A DNA stretch of 53,456 bases from a bacterium (GTDB lineage Bacteria; Hydrothermota; Tepidihabitantia; B3-TA06). Position numbers and translations under genes: made by a program. Of this stretch, positions 7,512-14,419 are shown piece after piece. Location: the NCBI GenBank assembly GCA_012517375.1, contig JAAYVC010000073.1, positions 1 to 53,456 of the forward strand. Reading direction: 5' to 3'. Under the pieces are notes generated by a model. The model had not been told where the DNA came from and did no database searches. It saw only the letters and a list, made by a program, of their open reading frames with translations. The first letter of the stretch is position 1; every line of letters begins with the position of its first letter.

Positions 7512-9212
7512 ATGATTAAATCACTCCAGGCTTTCTTTGCATTATTTTTATTTGCGACCTCACTCACCGCCCGGACGCCGGATACTCTCTGGACACGGGT
7601 CTACGGTGGTTCAGGGGCAGACGTCGCCTACTCAGTCATCGAGACCTCGGACGGGTACTACCTGGCGGCAGGTTATACGGGTTTCGGAGCAGGTCTCCAG
7701 GACTGCTGGCTCATGAAGCTTGATAAATCTGGTGATACGCTCTGGACAAAGACGTTCGGCGGAACCGCAGAGGACGGCGCGCACAAGGTCGCGGAAGCGC
7801 ACGATGGAGGCTACATTGTTGTCGGCTACACAGAAAGCTCAGGTTCTGGCGGCAAGGATGCATACATCGTAAAAACGGACAGGAACGGAGCAACGAAGTG
7901 GACAAAAACTTACGGCACGGCTCTGCAGGAAGCTTTATACGGCATCGCTCCGACAACGGGCGGCTACGTTGTATGCGGCTACCGCAACGGTCCCTCCGGC
8001 TGGACCAAGGGCGACTTGTGGATTATAAAGATAGACGAATCAGGCGACACTCTGTGGACGAAAACATACGGCGGTCCGGGAGAAGAATCGGGCACAGCAA
8101 TCCAGAAGCTCGATGACGGATTCATCCTCTCAGGTTCAACCGCCTCGTTCGGCGCAGGCGGAAAGGACGCATGGCTCGTAAGGATAGACGAGTATGGCGA
8201 CACCCTGTGGACGCGCACTTACGGTCAGTCGCTCGAGGACGTGGCTTACGGACTCAACGTAACCAACACGGAAGGTTTCGTAATGACCGGCTACATTGAC
8301 GGCACGGGTGCCTGGACTGCCGGCGATTTATGGATAATCGAGACTGACAAGGATGGAAATACATTCTCCACCAAACGCTACGGTTCGGCAGGCGAGGATT
8401 TCGGTTTCGACATCTGCCAGACTACGGACGGAGGCTACGTGACAGGCGGCGAACGCGCTTTGAATGCAGGCGATATGTGGATTCTCAAGACCGACAAAGA
8501 TGCCGATACCATGTGGGGGTGGATTTGCGGTATGCCTGCGATGCAGAGTTCGCTTTCGCTTTTCCCCGCATCGGACGGCGGGTACATAGCTGCGGGCTTC
8601 GCGATGCAAGGAGCCGCACCCGATTTCTATATAGTCAAGACCAGACCTGCACTCTCACTCGTCTCGCCGAACGGCAGCGAAGAGCTTGCATCTGGAGCGC
8701 CCTATCCGATTCGCTGGCATGTGGAGAATTCTTCAAAACCGCCTCATACATTCAGGCTGCTTTGTTCTGAAGACGCGGGAACGAGCTTTCCGGATACCAT
8801 AGTCTCGGGAATCAATCCCGCTGACTCATCATACACATGGACGGTTTCATTGAATCAAGGCAGCAGCTTCCGCATAAGGATAGAACTGCTGGATGAGTCA
8901 AACGAAGTTCTAGCTGCAGATGAAAGCGACGATAATTTCATCATAGGAACCGGCATAGAGGAACCCGTAACACCCACCACCCCCTCCCTCCTGCTCGACG
9001 TCGCTGATCCGTCCTCAATCCGATATTCCCTGCCCTCAGGCGAGCGTGGAACGATTACCCTTTACGACCCCTCGGGCAGAAGGATCGAGAGCTACCGAGT
9101 TCAGGGTGAGGGGCAAGTGGCGATGAAATCGAGTCTCTCGTCGGGCGTCTACTTCGTGAAGCTTGAAACGGGAAAGGTGTCGATTGCCAGGAAGGCAGTG
9201 GTGCTCAACTAA
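7512..9212 (+). CDS. Exported seven-repeat beta-propeller protein with Ig-like and sorting domains
   Basis: Signal peptide MIKSLQAFFALFLFATSLTA, then seven repeats of about 50 residues (to ~residue 375) built as WTKTYGG...GGYVVxGYT...DxWLxKxDxxGDT, the right number for a closed seven-bladed propeller. Next comes a Kre9/KNH-like Ig domain opening SLVSPNGSEELASG (about 378-470), then a C-terminal sorting domain (GTITLYDPSGRRI, GVYFVKLE, RKAVVLN). A strong AAAGGAGG site precedes the ATG, and the gene has its own leadered promoter. Surface role; no catalytic residues or ligand can be named. The protein starting at 36167 has the same architecture. Confidence 0.85.
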   Translation: MIKSLQAFFALFLFATSLTARTPDTLWTRVYGGSGADVAYSVIETSDGYYLAAGYTGFGAGLQDCWLMKLDKSGDTLWTKTFGGTAEDGAHKVAEAHDGGYIVVGYTESSGSGGKDAYIVKTDRNGATKWTKTYGTALQEALYGIAPTTGGYVVCGYRNGPSGWTKGDLWIIKIDESGDTLWTKTYGGPGEESGTAIQKLDDGFILSGSTASFGAGGKDAWLVRIDEYGDTLWTRTYGQSLEDVAYGLNVTNTEGFVMTGYIDGTGAWTAGDLWIIETDKDGNTFSTKRYGSAGEDFGFDICQTTDGGYVTGGERALNAGDMWILKTDKDADTMWGWICGMPAMQSSLSLFPASDGGYIAAGFAMQGAAPDFYIVKTRPALSLVSPNGSEELASGAPYPIRWHVENSSKPPHTFRLLCSEDAGTSFPDTIVSGINPADSSYTWTVSLNQGSSFRIRIELLDESNEVLAADESDDNFIIGTGIEEPVTPTTPSLLLDVADPSSIRYSLPSGERGTITLYDPSGRRIESYRVQGEGQVAMKSSLSSGVYFVKLETGKVSIARKAVVLN

Positions 9213-9218
9213 ATGAGC

Positions 9219-9275
9219 ATTCCCTTCGGGAATAGATTGCTTCGTCTTCTCGACGAAGACTCGCAAAGACATATT
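9219..9275. repeat. REP-like palindromic element
   Basis: Two adjacent hairpins: ATTCCC/GGGAAT around TTC (9219-9233) and CTTCGTC/GACGAAG around TTCTC (9240-9258). The second is framed by GATTGC... on the left and TCGCAAAGACA on the right. I recall this ATTGCTTCG...CTCGCAA(T)GACA layout as a scattered intergenic repeat in many bacterial genomes. It lies seven bases after a stop codon and may also work as a transcript end. Confidence 0.55.
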
Positions 9276-9330
9276 GCGAGTTCTGTTAAATCTGAACGCA
9301 TACCATCAATTCTGACCTCAAGAGGTGTCC

Positions 9331-9434
9331 CTTTTTGTCTAGCTTTTGTCTACGTTTTGTCTATCTTTTGGGTACTCTTCTGTCCATCTTTTGTCATGCT
9401 TTTGTCCACCTTCTGATCATGATTCTGGGCTACG
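9331..9434. repeat. Degenerate ~11-bp tandem repeat, consensus CTTTTGTCYAY
   Basis: About eight to nine head-to-tail copies of 10-13 bases: CTTTTTGTCTAG, CTTTTGTCTACG, TTTTGTCTAT, CTTTTGGGTACT, CTTCTGTCCAT, CTTTTGTCATG, CTTTTGTCCAC, CTTCTGATCATG. The top strand is strongly pyrimidine-rich. There are no spacers, so it is not a CRISPR array. A 67-residue frame across it is an artefact of the repeat. Confidence 0.75.
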
Positions 9435-9462
9435 TTTCTTTAATCCTGAGTCGGTTCGGGGT

Positions 9463-9493
9463 CCCCAACGGGGTGCGCAGCAACCTGTTGGGG
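9463..9493. repeat. Hairpin 1 of a GGGTCCCCAA pair
   Basis: CCCCAAC (9463-9469) pairs with GTTGGGG (9487-9493) around a 17-base GC-rich loop. It is preceded by GGGT, as is the second hairpin 79 bases downstream. Confidence 0.6.
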
Positions 9494-9541
9494 TGAATGA
9501 TTCCTGACCACAAAGAATTAACCCTGCACTGATTTCAGGGT

Positions 9542-9572
9542 CCCCAAAAAGTTATGGAGTAACTTTTTGGGG
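9542..9572. repeat. Hairpin 2: perfect 13-bp inverted repeat
   Basis: CCCCAAAAAGTTA (9542-9554) pairs perfectly with TAACTTTTTGGGG (9560-9572) around TGGAG. It starts, like hairpin 1, with GGGTCCCCAA and ends TTGGGGT. It lies nine bases before the -35 box of the tRNA promoter, so it could end incoming transcription, although no U-tract follows. Confidence 0.7.
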
Positions 9573-9580
9573 TTGTAAGA

Positions 9581-9608
9581 TTGACAAAAACCGGGCGCGG
9601 AGTAGAAT
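9581..9608 (+). promoter_or_regulatory. tRNA-Arg promoter
   Basis: TTGACA at 9581-9586, 16-base GC-rich spacer, TAGAAT at 9603-9608. Predicted start is about 33 bases before the mature tRNA 5' end. Confidence 0.7.
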
Positions 9609-9647
9609 ATTTGTTTAGTATCGATTAAAAGATTTTGAATATTCTAA

Positions 9648-9721
9648 GCCCCCGTAGCTCAGAAGGATAGAGCGATGGTTTCCTAAACCATAGGTCGTGG
9701 GTTCGACTCCCTCCGGGGGTA
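9648..9721 (+). tRNA. tRNA-Arg (anticodon CCU)
   Basis: Cloverleaf read directly: acceptor GCCCCCG/CGGGGGT, D arm GCTC/GAGC, anticodon stem ATGGT/ACCAT with loop TTCCTAA (anticodon CCT at 9682-9684, reading AGG), variable AGGTC, T loop TTCGACT. Two flaws: a G1-U72 wobble and a U-U mismatch at the second pair of the T stem. No CCA is encoded. The next gene starts 17 bases downstream and is probably on the same transcript. Confidence 0.93.
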
Positions 9722-9738
9722 TTTAAGAAAGGAGTTTT

Positions 9739-10461
9739 ATGCCTAAGAGATCGGTATCATACCATAAAGGAAAACACTTACACAGGGAAGACGCTTTCAC
9801 AAAGGTGATTGAAAAAGTCGCACAGTATTACACTAAGTCGCCTTTCCAAGCAATATTAACGACAGTTGCCGCTATCGGCATTGTCGTATTCGGAAGTATT
9901 TTTCTTGTTAGGATTCTCGGAGGAGGACCGCCTGCACCGCCGAAAGAGGCATCGTTAAACCTCAGGACTGCGCAAGTTTTATTGCAGCAGCAAAATCTCA
10001 AGGCTGCCGAAGATACTTTAAGAAGTGTTATTAAAAAGTACCCTAGAACGATGCCTGGACAGAAATCGCATTACTATCTGGGACAAGTGCTTTATTATCA
10101 AGGTAGATACGGTGAGGCCAGGGCGGAGTTTGCAGAATTTGAAAAAGTATACTCGAACAAAAAATCCTTCCTGATGGCATCATCGCTTTACGGACAGGCC
10201 AACTGCTATGAAGAGGAAGGCAACTTAGACGAAGCGGCAAAAACGTATCTGCAACTCCCTGAAAAGTATAAAGAATCCGGTCTCGTTCCAGACGCAAGAC
10301 TTGGTGCAGCAAGGTGTTATACGCTTGCTAAACAATACGACCGGGCGGCTGAAATCTACGAACAGCTATTGAAAGATTATCCCCGTAAGGACTTTCCTAT
10401 AATTTACTCTAAAGCTGAAAGCGGCTTAGGGAAAATTGACGCCTTGAAGAATCTTTTCTGA
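9739..10461 (+). CDS. Membrane-anchored TPR protein, YfgM/BamD-like
   Basis: 240 residues. One membrane segment at about 37-59 follows a basic cytoplasmic N-terminus (SYHKGKHLHR), so the rest is probably outside the inner membrane. The remainder is tetratricopeptide repeats: AAEDTLRSVIKKYPR, YYLGQVLYYQGRYGEA, ANCYEEEGNLDEAAKTY and AARCYTLAKQYDRAAEIYE. The layout resembles YfgM-type ancillary translocon proteins or YbgF/BamD-like scaffolds. A clear AAAGGAG site precedes the ATG. The partner is unknown; the call rests on repeat pattern and topology. Confidence 0.75.
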   Translation: MPKRSVSYHKGKHLHREDAFTKVIEKVAQYYTKSPFQAILTTVAAIGIVVFGSIFLVRILGGGPPAPPKEASLNLRTAQVLLQQQNLKAAEDTLRSVIKKYPRTMPGQKSHYYLGQVLYYQGRYGEARAEFAEFEKVYSNKKSFLMASSLYGQANCYEEEGNLDEAAKTYLQLPEKYKESGLVPDARLGAARCYTLAKQYDRAAEIYEQLLKDYPRKDFPIIYSKAESGLGKIDALKNLF

Positions 10462-10486
10462 AAAAGCTGCAAGCTTGACTTTCAGT

Positions 10487-10990
10487 TTATGGGTTCCTAG
10501 GTTTTCGTTTTAAGTCTACTTCTTCAAGTAACGAAATATAATCCATGCGTGCGGCCTTGAATGAGGCTTTGGCAAGTTCTTGCTCGTTTAATTTAGGTTT
10601 AGTTGTATCATCACCAAGTATTTCTTCTCTGACGTACCTATCCCCTTCTCTTATGCCGTCCGAAAACGCCAGACGGTAAACGCCCTGCAGAGCATTAGAA
10701 AGAGATGAATCAAGTACAAGACCTGCAGAATCGCAAAACAAGGCTAATGTTCTAACGCCGTTATTACGCCAGGAATCCAACGCCTCGAACTCGACATCTA
10801 TCTCCGATGAAGAGAGCGTTCCCGCAAGAAACCCGGCTGCAGCTTCCATTGTGAAGATCATGCCGTCTACAAAGCCAATTTCGTACGCATGTTGTGCAAG
10901 AGCTTCGCGCAGTTGCCTATCCTTGCTGTCGCAATTGATGATAAATAAAACAACCGGAACAATTGCTAACAGAAAAATGTTTCTTTTCAT
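10487..10990 (-). CDS. Hypothetical lipoprotein
   Basis: 167 residues starting MKRNIFLLAIVPVVLFIINC, a lipoprotein signal peptide with the acylated Cys at residue 20. The mature part is acidic and helical and not recognised. ATG 10990 is used rather than an upstream GTG because a promoter at 10996-11024 ends five bases before it. The gene is divergent from apbE with back-to-back promoters in 75 bases. No function can be assigned. Confidence 0.7.
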   Translation of the reverse strand: MKRNIFLLAIVPVVLFIINCDSKDRQLREALAQHAYEIGFVDGMIFTMEAAAGFLAGTLSSSEIDVEFEALDSWRNNGVRTLALFCDSAGLVLDSSLSNALQGVYRLAFSDGIREGDRYVREEILGDDTTKPKLNEQELAKASFKAARMDYISLLEEVDLKRKPRNP

Positions 10991-10995
10991 TCGAA

Positions 10996-11024
10996 AGTAT
11001 ATGTGCTTGCTTAGCACAAGTCAA
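10996..11024 (-). promoter_or_regulatory. Lipoprotein gene promoter (leaderless)
   Basis: Minus strand: TTGACT (11024-11019), 17-base spacer, TATACT (11001-10996), five bases to ATG 10990. It lies back to back with the apbE promoter. Confidence 0.6.
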
Positions 11025-11032
11025 TCTTTACA

Positions 11033-11060
11033 TTGACACCATCCGTCGTAAACGTATCAT
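11033..11060 (+). promoter_or_regulatory. apbE promoter (leaderless)
   Basis: TTGACA at 11033-11038, 16-base spacer, TATCAT at 11055-11060, five bases to ATG 11066. The in-frame TTG that would extend the gene is itself the -35 box, so it is not the start. Confidence 0.65.
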
Positions 11061-11065
11061 CTTCG

Positions 11066-12046
11066 ATGATACGAAGAAGCTTATTCGCGTTTTTTTCATT
11101 CCTGTTCATCTCCTGTTCGCAGGAAAAGATGCACCAAGAAACAAGATTTCCAATGCATTCATATCTTACGCTTAAGATCTGGGGGAATGAAGAAACACTT
11201 CTCGACAAAGCTGCAAAAGAGTCTTTTGAAGAAGCGGATAGAATCGACAGCATCCTGGATGTGTTCAATACGACAAGTTTGGTCTGGAGACTGAATAACG
11301 AAGGAACGCTTGTCTCATCTGAATTGCGGGAAATCCTTACGAAAGGTCTTGATGTTTCCAAACTTACCAATGGAGCTTTCGACCCGACGATATTGCCGCT
11401 CATGGAATTATGGGGTTTCATGGATTCTTCCAGTAAGACACGTACAGTTCCTGATTCCAGCCTTGTCTTAAGAACAATTTCTGCAGTTGATTACAGAAAA
11501 GTAATTATCCGCGGTGACACTATAAGCCTTGGTAAGAACAGCAGTGATAACTCACAATTAATGCTCGATCTTTCCGGAGTCGCCCAGGGGTATGCGGTTG
11601 ATCGAATAGTTGATATTCTAAAGTCTATGGGGATAAAGAAGGCCCTTATCGACATGAGCGGAGACATTTACTGTTTTGGTCCAAAAAAGGGAGGCTGGAG
11701 CATCGGAATACGGAACCCAAGAGGCGATGGGCTCTTAGGTATAGTTGAACTGGATTCCGGAGCTATTGCGACTTCTGGAGACTACGAAAATTATTTTGAG
11801 GCGGAAGGTGTACGTTATCATCATATAATGGACCCCGCTACGGGTTATCCTGTAAGAAATGTAGTATCATCAACCGTAATTGCAAAAACGGCAATAGAAG
11901 CCGATATATGGTCCACCACCCTTTTCGTTCTTGGTGAAAAAGGGCTAGGCCTGCTGGATTCGATGCAAAGCGTCCAGGGAATGATAGTGCTGGAAAATGG
12001 AAAAGTGTTGAAAACGAAAGGGTTTCCTGAGATAAAGAAGCCGTGA
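11066..12046 (+). CDS. apbE: FAD:protein FMN transferase (ApbE), lipoprotein
   Basis: Attaches FMN covalently to Thr/Ser of target flavoproteins such as RnfG/RnfD or NqrB/C, outside the inner membrane. Lipobox LFISC puts the acylated Cys at residue 17. Family motifs in order: GAFDPTILPLMELWGF, DLSGVAQGYAVD, LIDMSGDIYCFG, HHIMDPATGYP and AIEADIWST. Length is 326 residues. The start is fixed by the promoter. The stop overlaps the GTG of the radical SAM gene. The likely local customer is the Rnf complex, of which rnfE/A/B lie 14 kb away. Family assignment is firm. Confidence 0.92.
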   Translation: MIRRSLFAFFSFLFISCSQEKMHQETRFPMHSYLTLKIWGNEETLLDKAAKESFEEADRIDSILDVFNTTSLVWRLNNEGTLVSSELREILTKGLDVSKLTNGAFDPTILPLMELWGFMDSSSKTRTVPDSSLVLRTISAVDYRKVIIRGDTISLGKNSSDNSQLMLDLSGVAQGYAVDRIVDILKSMGIKKALIDMSGDIYCFGPKKGGWSIGIRNPRGDGLLGIVELDSGAIATSGDYENYFEAEGVRYHHIMDPATGYPVRNVVSSTVIAKTAIEADIWSTTLFVLGEKGLGLLDSMQSVQGMIVLENGKVLKTKGFPEIKKP

Positions 12047-13026
12047 AAGAAGCTCTTTTTTACGAGTGTTTGGAGAATAAGAAGGTCAAATGTCGGCTGT
12101 GTTTTCACGAATGCAAGATTGACGAAAATAAAGAAGGCTTATGCATCGCAAGGCGCAACATCGCAGGAAAACTCATCGCCTCGACCTATGGAGAACTTGT
12201 AGCAGCCAATCTCGATCCTATTGAAAAAAAGCCTTTGTATCACTTTCATCCCGGCGAAGAGATATTGTCCGTTGCAGCAAACGGCTGTAATCTTGACTGC
12301 CCTTTCTGTCAGAATGCTGATATATCAAGGGGAAAAACCTCATCCAGATATGTTCCGCCAGAAAAACTGATTGAGATCGCCTCGGAGAGACGCTCAAAGG
12401 GAATCGCTTACACATACACAGAACCTTTAATATGGTTCGAATACCTGCTCGATTCATCAAGGATTGCGCACGAACAAGGTCTTTACAATGTGATTGTCTC
12501 CAACGGAACAATAAATGAAAAACCTTTGACAGAGCTTCTCCCCTATATAGATGCCGCCAATATTGATATTAAAGGGGATAACGAGTTTTACCGAAAAGTA
12601 CTGAAAGGCGACATGAATTCAACATTAAGAACTATCCGGACGCTTTACAGGGCTGGGGTTCACACAGAAGTTACTCTTTTGTTGGTTCCTGGCGGAAACG
12701 ATTCCGTCGAACAGATCAATGAAGTAATTTCGTTCATCGAATCGTTGGACCTGCGGATCCCTTTTCATATATCGAGATACTTTCCTCATAACCAGTATCC
12801 TGCTCCTCCAACTCCTGAGGAAACAATGCTTCGTGCTTACGGGCAGACTAAGGGGCGTCTTTTATATGCATATCTCGGTAATATTGCATTTGAGCATGAC
12901 AACAACACTTATTGTCCTTCTTGCGGCGCATTACTTATAGAAAGAGCAGGATATAGCGTAAATATCATTGGCGTAGAAGAAGGGCGCTGTTCATCATGCA
13001 AGAGAAAAGCTGACGTAGTAGTATGA
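12043..13026 (+). CDS. amrS: AmmeMemoRadiSam-type radical SAM enzyme (AmrS)
   Basis: Radical SAM protein related to pyruvate formate-lyase activases. The 4Fe-4S motif is CNLDCPFC (C82, C86, C89). An N-terminal cysteine set (C17, C20, C24, C34) and the block LVAANLDPIEKKPLYHFHPG identify the AmrS subfamily; a C-terminal CPSC...CSSC pair (C291, C294, C316, C319) looks like a zinc or rubredoxin-type knuckle. GTG start overlaps apbE, and the stop overlaps the next ATG. The usual partners Memo and AMMECR1 are not adjacent. The reaction is unknown to me; placement inside an Rnf/flavinylation-type operon is the only local clue. Confidence 0.88.
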   Translation: MKEALFYECLENKKVKCRLCFHECKIDENKEGLCIARRNIAGKLIASTYGELVAANLDPIEKKPLYHFHPGEEILSVAANGCNLDCPFCQNADISRGKTSSRYVPPEKLIEIASERRSKGIAYTYTEPLIWFEYLLDSSRIAHEQGLYNVIVSNGTINEKPLTELLPYIDAANIDIKGDNEFYRKVLKGDMNSTLRTIRTLYRAGVHTEVTLLLVPGGNDSVEQINEVISFIESLDLRIPFHISRYFPHNQYPAPPTPEETMLRAYGQTKGRLLYAYLGNIAFEHDNNTYCPSCGALLIERAGYSVNIIGVEEGRCSSCKRKADVVV

Positions 13027-13391
13027 AACTCTCTTTGAAGCGCGGTGATGCTATTCTTATCATCTGTTTTCTGTTTATTAGTCTGGTAGGTATTGTTTTT
13101 ATACTAAGCATAAAATCGGATAGAGAACCCCAAATGATAAAAATCAGTTCCGAAGGAAAATTCTTTGAGTTACCCTTGCGCGATACCTTATTCCAGGTTC
13201 AAGGTCCATTGGGGGTTACGGACGTCAGGATCAACAAAGGACACGTTTACGTGACAAAAGCGCCCTGCCCGAACAAGCTATGCATGAAACAGGGAAAGAT
13301 TTCTAGGAATGGAGAATCGATAATATGTATCCCTAACAAGATCATTATAACGATTGAAGGAAACCGTAAAACGGATGCCACTACATACTGA
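13023..13391 (+). CDS. NusG domain II-containing membrane-anchored protein
   Basis: 122 residues: one N-terminal membrane segment (about 10-30, LIICFLFISLVGIVFIL), then an extracytoplasmic beta-barrel with the family cysteines in APCPNKLC and the IICIPNKIIITIEG ending typical of NusG_II proteins. In other bacteria these genes commonly sit beside apbE and Gx-type genes near rnf loci (family knowledge). ATGA overlap with the upstream gene. Possibly an accessory factor for flavin- or iron-sulfur-dependent membrane complexes; no activity is established. Confidence 0.85.
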   Translation: MKLSLKRGDAILIICFLFISLVGIVFILSIKSDREPQMIKISSEGKFFELPLRDTLFQVQGPLGVTDVRINKGHVYVTKAPCPNKLCMKQGKISRNGESIICIPNKIIITIEGNRKTDATTY

Positions 13392-14016
13392 AACTCGCCC
13401 GCAAAAGAACAAAGGCGGTAAAAAAGTCGGGGGCAACGAAAATCATCTGAACAAAAGGGATGGCGAAAAAACAATTACACAGAGTATTAACGGCACGATA
13501 GAGCTTTCACCCAGACAACGAAATCTGGCTTTACTGGCAGGACTCTCGGCAGCGCTGTATACGGTCGAAAACCTTATACCGCTGCCGATTCCCTGGCTAA
13601 GGATAGGCATAGGCAACGTTGGGGTTCTTCTGGCTCTGTATGTTCTTACTCCTCTGGACGGTTTTTTCGTACTCTTGATAAAAATAATCATAGGGTCTTT
13701 GCTTTCCGGTAGATTTTTGAGCCCTTTCTTTTTATTTGCTCTCGGTGCGGGAGTACCCTCGTACTGGATTATGGCTGGTATGAAAAAACTTCTGGGCAGG
13801 GTTTTCGGACCCGTAGGCATCAGTGTGATTGGAGCGGTTGCTCACAATTTATTACAGCTTGCCGTTGCGTATTTCCTTTTGATGAACAGCCTAAAGTTAT
13901 TATACCTCATACCCGTGCTTGTATTGATAGGAACTCTTTCAGGTTTACTCGTGGGTTCAATAACGAAATCCACACTGCGTCATATGCACATAAACGTTGA
14001 CAATTCTAAAGCATAA
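13375..14016 (+). CDS. Gx-type transporter/heptaprenyl diphosphate synthase component I family membrane protein
   Basis: 213 residues with a hydrophilic, basic N-terminal tail (about 45 residues) and five or six membrane segments. The block LSAALYTVENLIPLPIPWLRIG followed by GNVGVLLALY is characteristic of this ECF-S-like family. The ATG at 13375 lies inside the NusG_II gene (17-base overlap) and is preferred to an upstream TTG. The name heptaprenyl diphosphate synthase component I is historical; these proteins look like small-molecule transport subunits. It is consistently found with NusG_II and ApbE in other genomes, as here. Confidence 0.85.
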   Translation: MPLHTETRPQKNKGGKKVGGNENHLNKRDGEKTITQSINGTIELSPRQRNLALLAGLSAALYTVENLIPLPIPWLRIGIGNVGVLLALYVLTPLDGFFVLLIKIIIGSLLSGRFLSPFFLFALGAGVPSYWIMAGMKKLLGRVFGPVGISVIGAVAHNLLQLAVAYFLLMNSLKLLYLIPVLVLIGTLSGLLVGSITKSTLRHMHINVDNSKA

Positions 14017-14029
14017 GATAAGATTAGTG

Positions 14030-14317
14030 ATGCAGACCACTAAGAAGAAGAAAATTACCTGGACGATATGGGGAGCAATACTCGGAATCCTTCTGGGAAC
14101 GGCTACATCTTCGGCTATCGCGCATCTTGTGAAACCTCAATGGCTCAAAAATCTTCTTGTTGAAGGAGTTGCAATCGGATTTCCTGAGATCTCGACCTCT
14201 CTTGGGTTCTTTTCTCTTCATTTCGGTTTCTCGTTGCGCTTCACGCTTCTCTCCGGTCTCTTTATGATTATAATAGGAGGGGTTATGCTTTTGGTCTCTT
14301 TCAGGGAAGATTCCTAG
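14030..14317 (+). CDS. Small membrane protein, DUF4321-like
   Basis: 95 residues, two membrane segments (about 10-30 and 68-90), with a C-terminal half (SLGFFSLHFGFSLRFTLLSG) that matches the pattern of DUF4321 proteins. ATG 14030 is chosen over an in-frame TTG inside the preceding gene. It follows the Gx-type gene by 13 bases and is probably the last gene of the apbE operon. Function unknown. Confidence 0.65.
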   Translation: MQTTKKKKITWTIWGAILGILLGTATSSAIAHLVKPQWLKNLLVEGVAIGFPEISTSLGFFSLHFGFSLRFTLLSGLFMIIIGGVMLLVSFREDS

Positions 14318-14419
14318 GCTTTCAAATTATTCCTCAACCGCAGTCTCGCAATAGAATTTACAACAAATTAGGTATGACCGTTAAGCTCTCATTTTAAGAA
14401 CAGATAACTCTAGAGAAAC

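Noticed and set aside
9213-9416. A 67-codon frame after the propeller gene
   Set aside because: It runs through the REP-like palindrome and the 11-bp tandem repeat, which explain its residues.
9331-9434. Possible CRISPR array
   Set aside because: Units are 10-13 bases, head to tail without spacers, and no cas genes are present.
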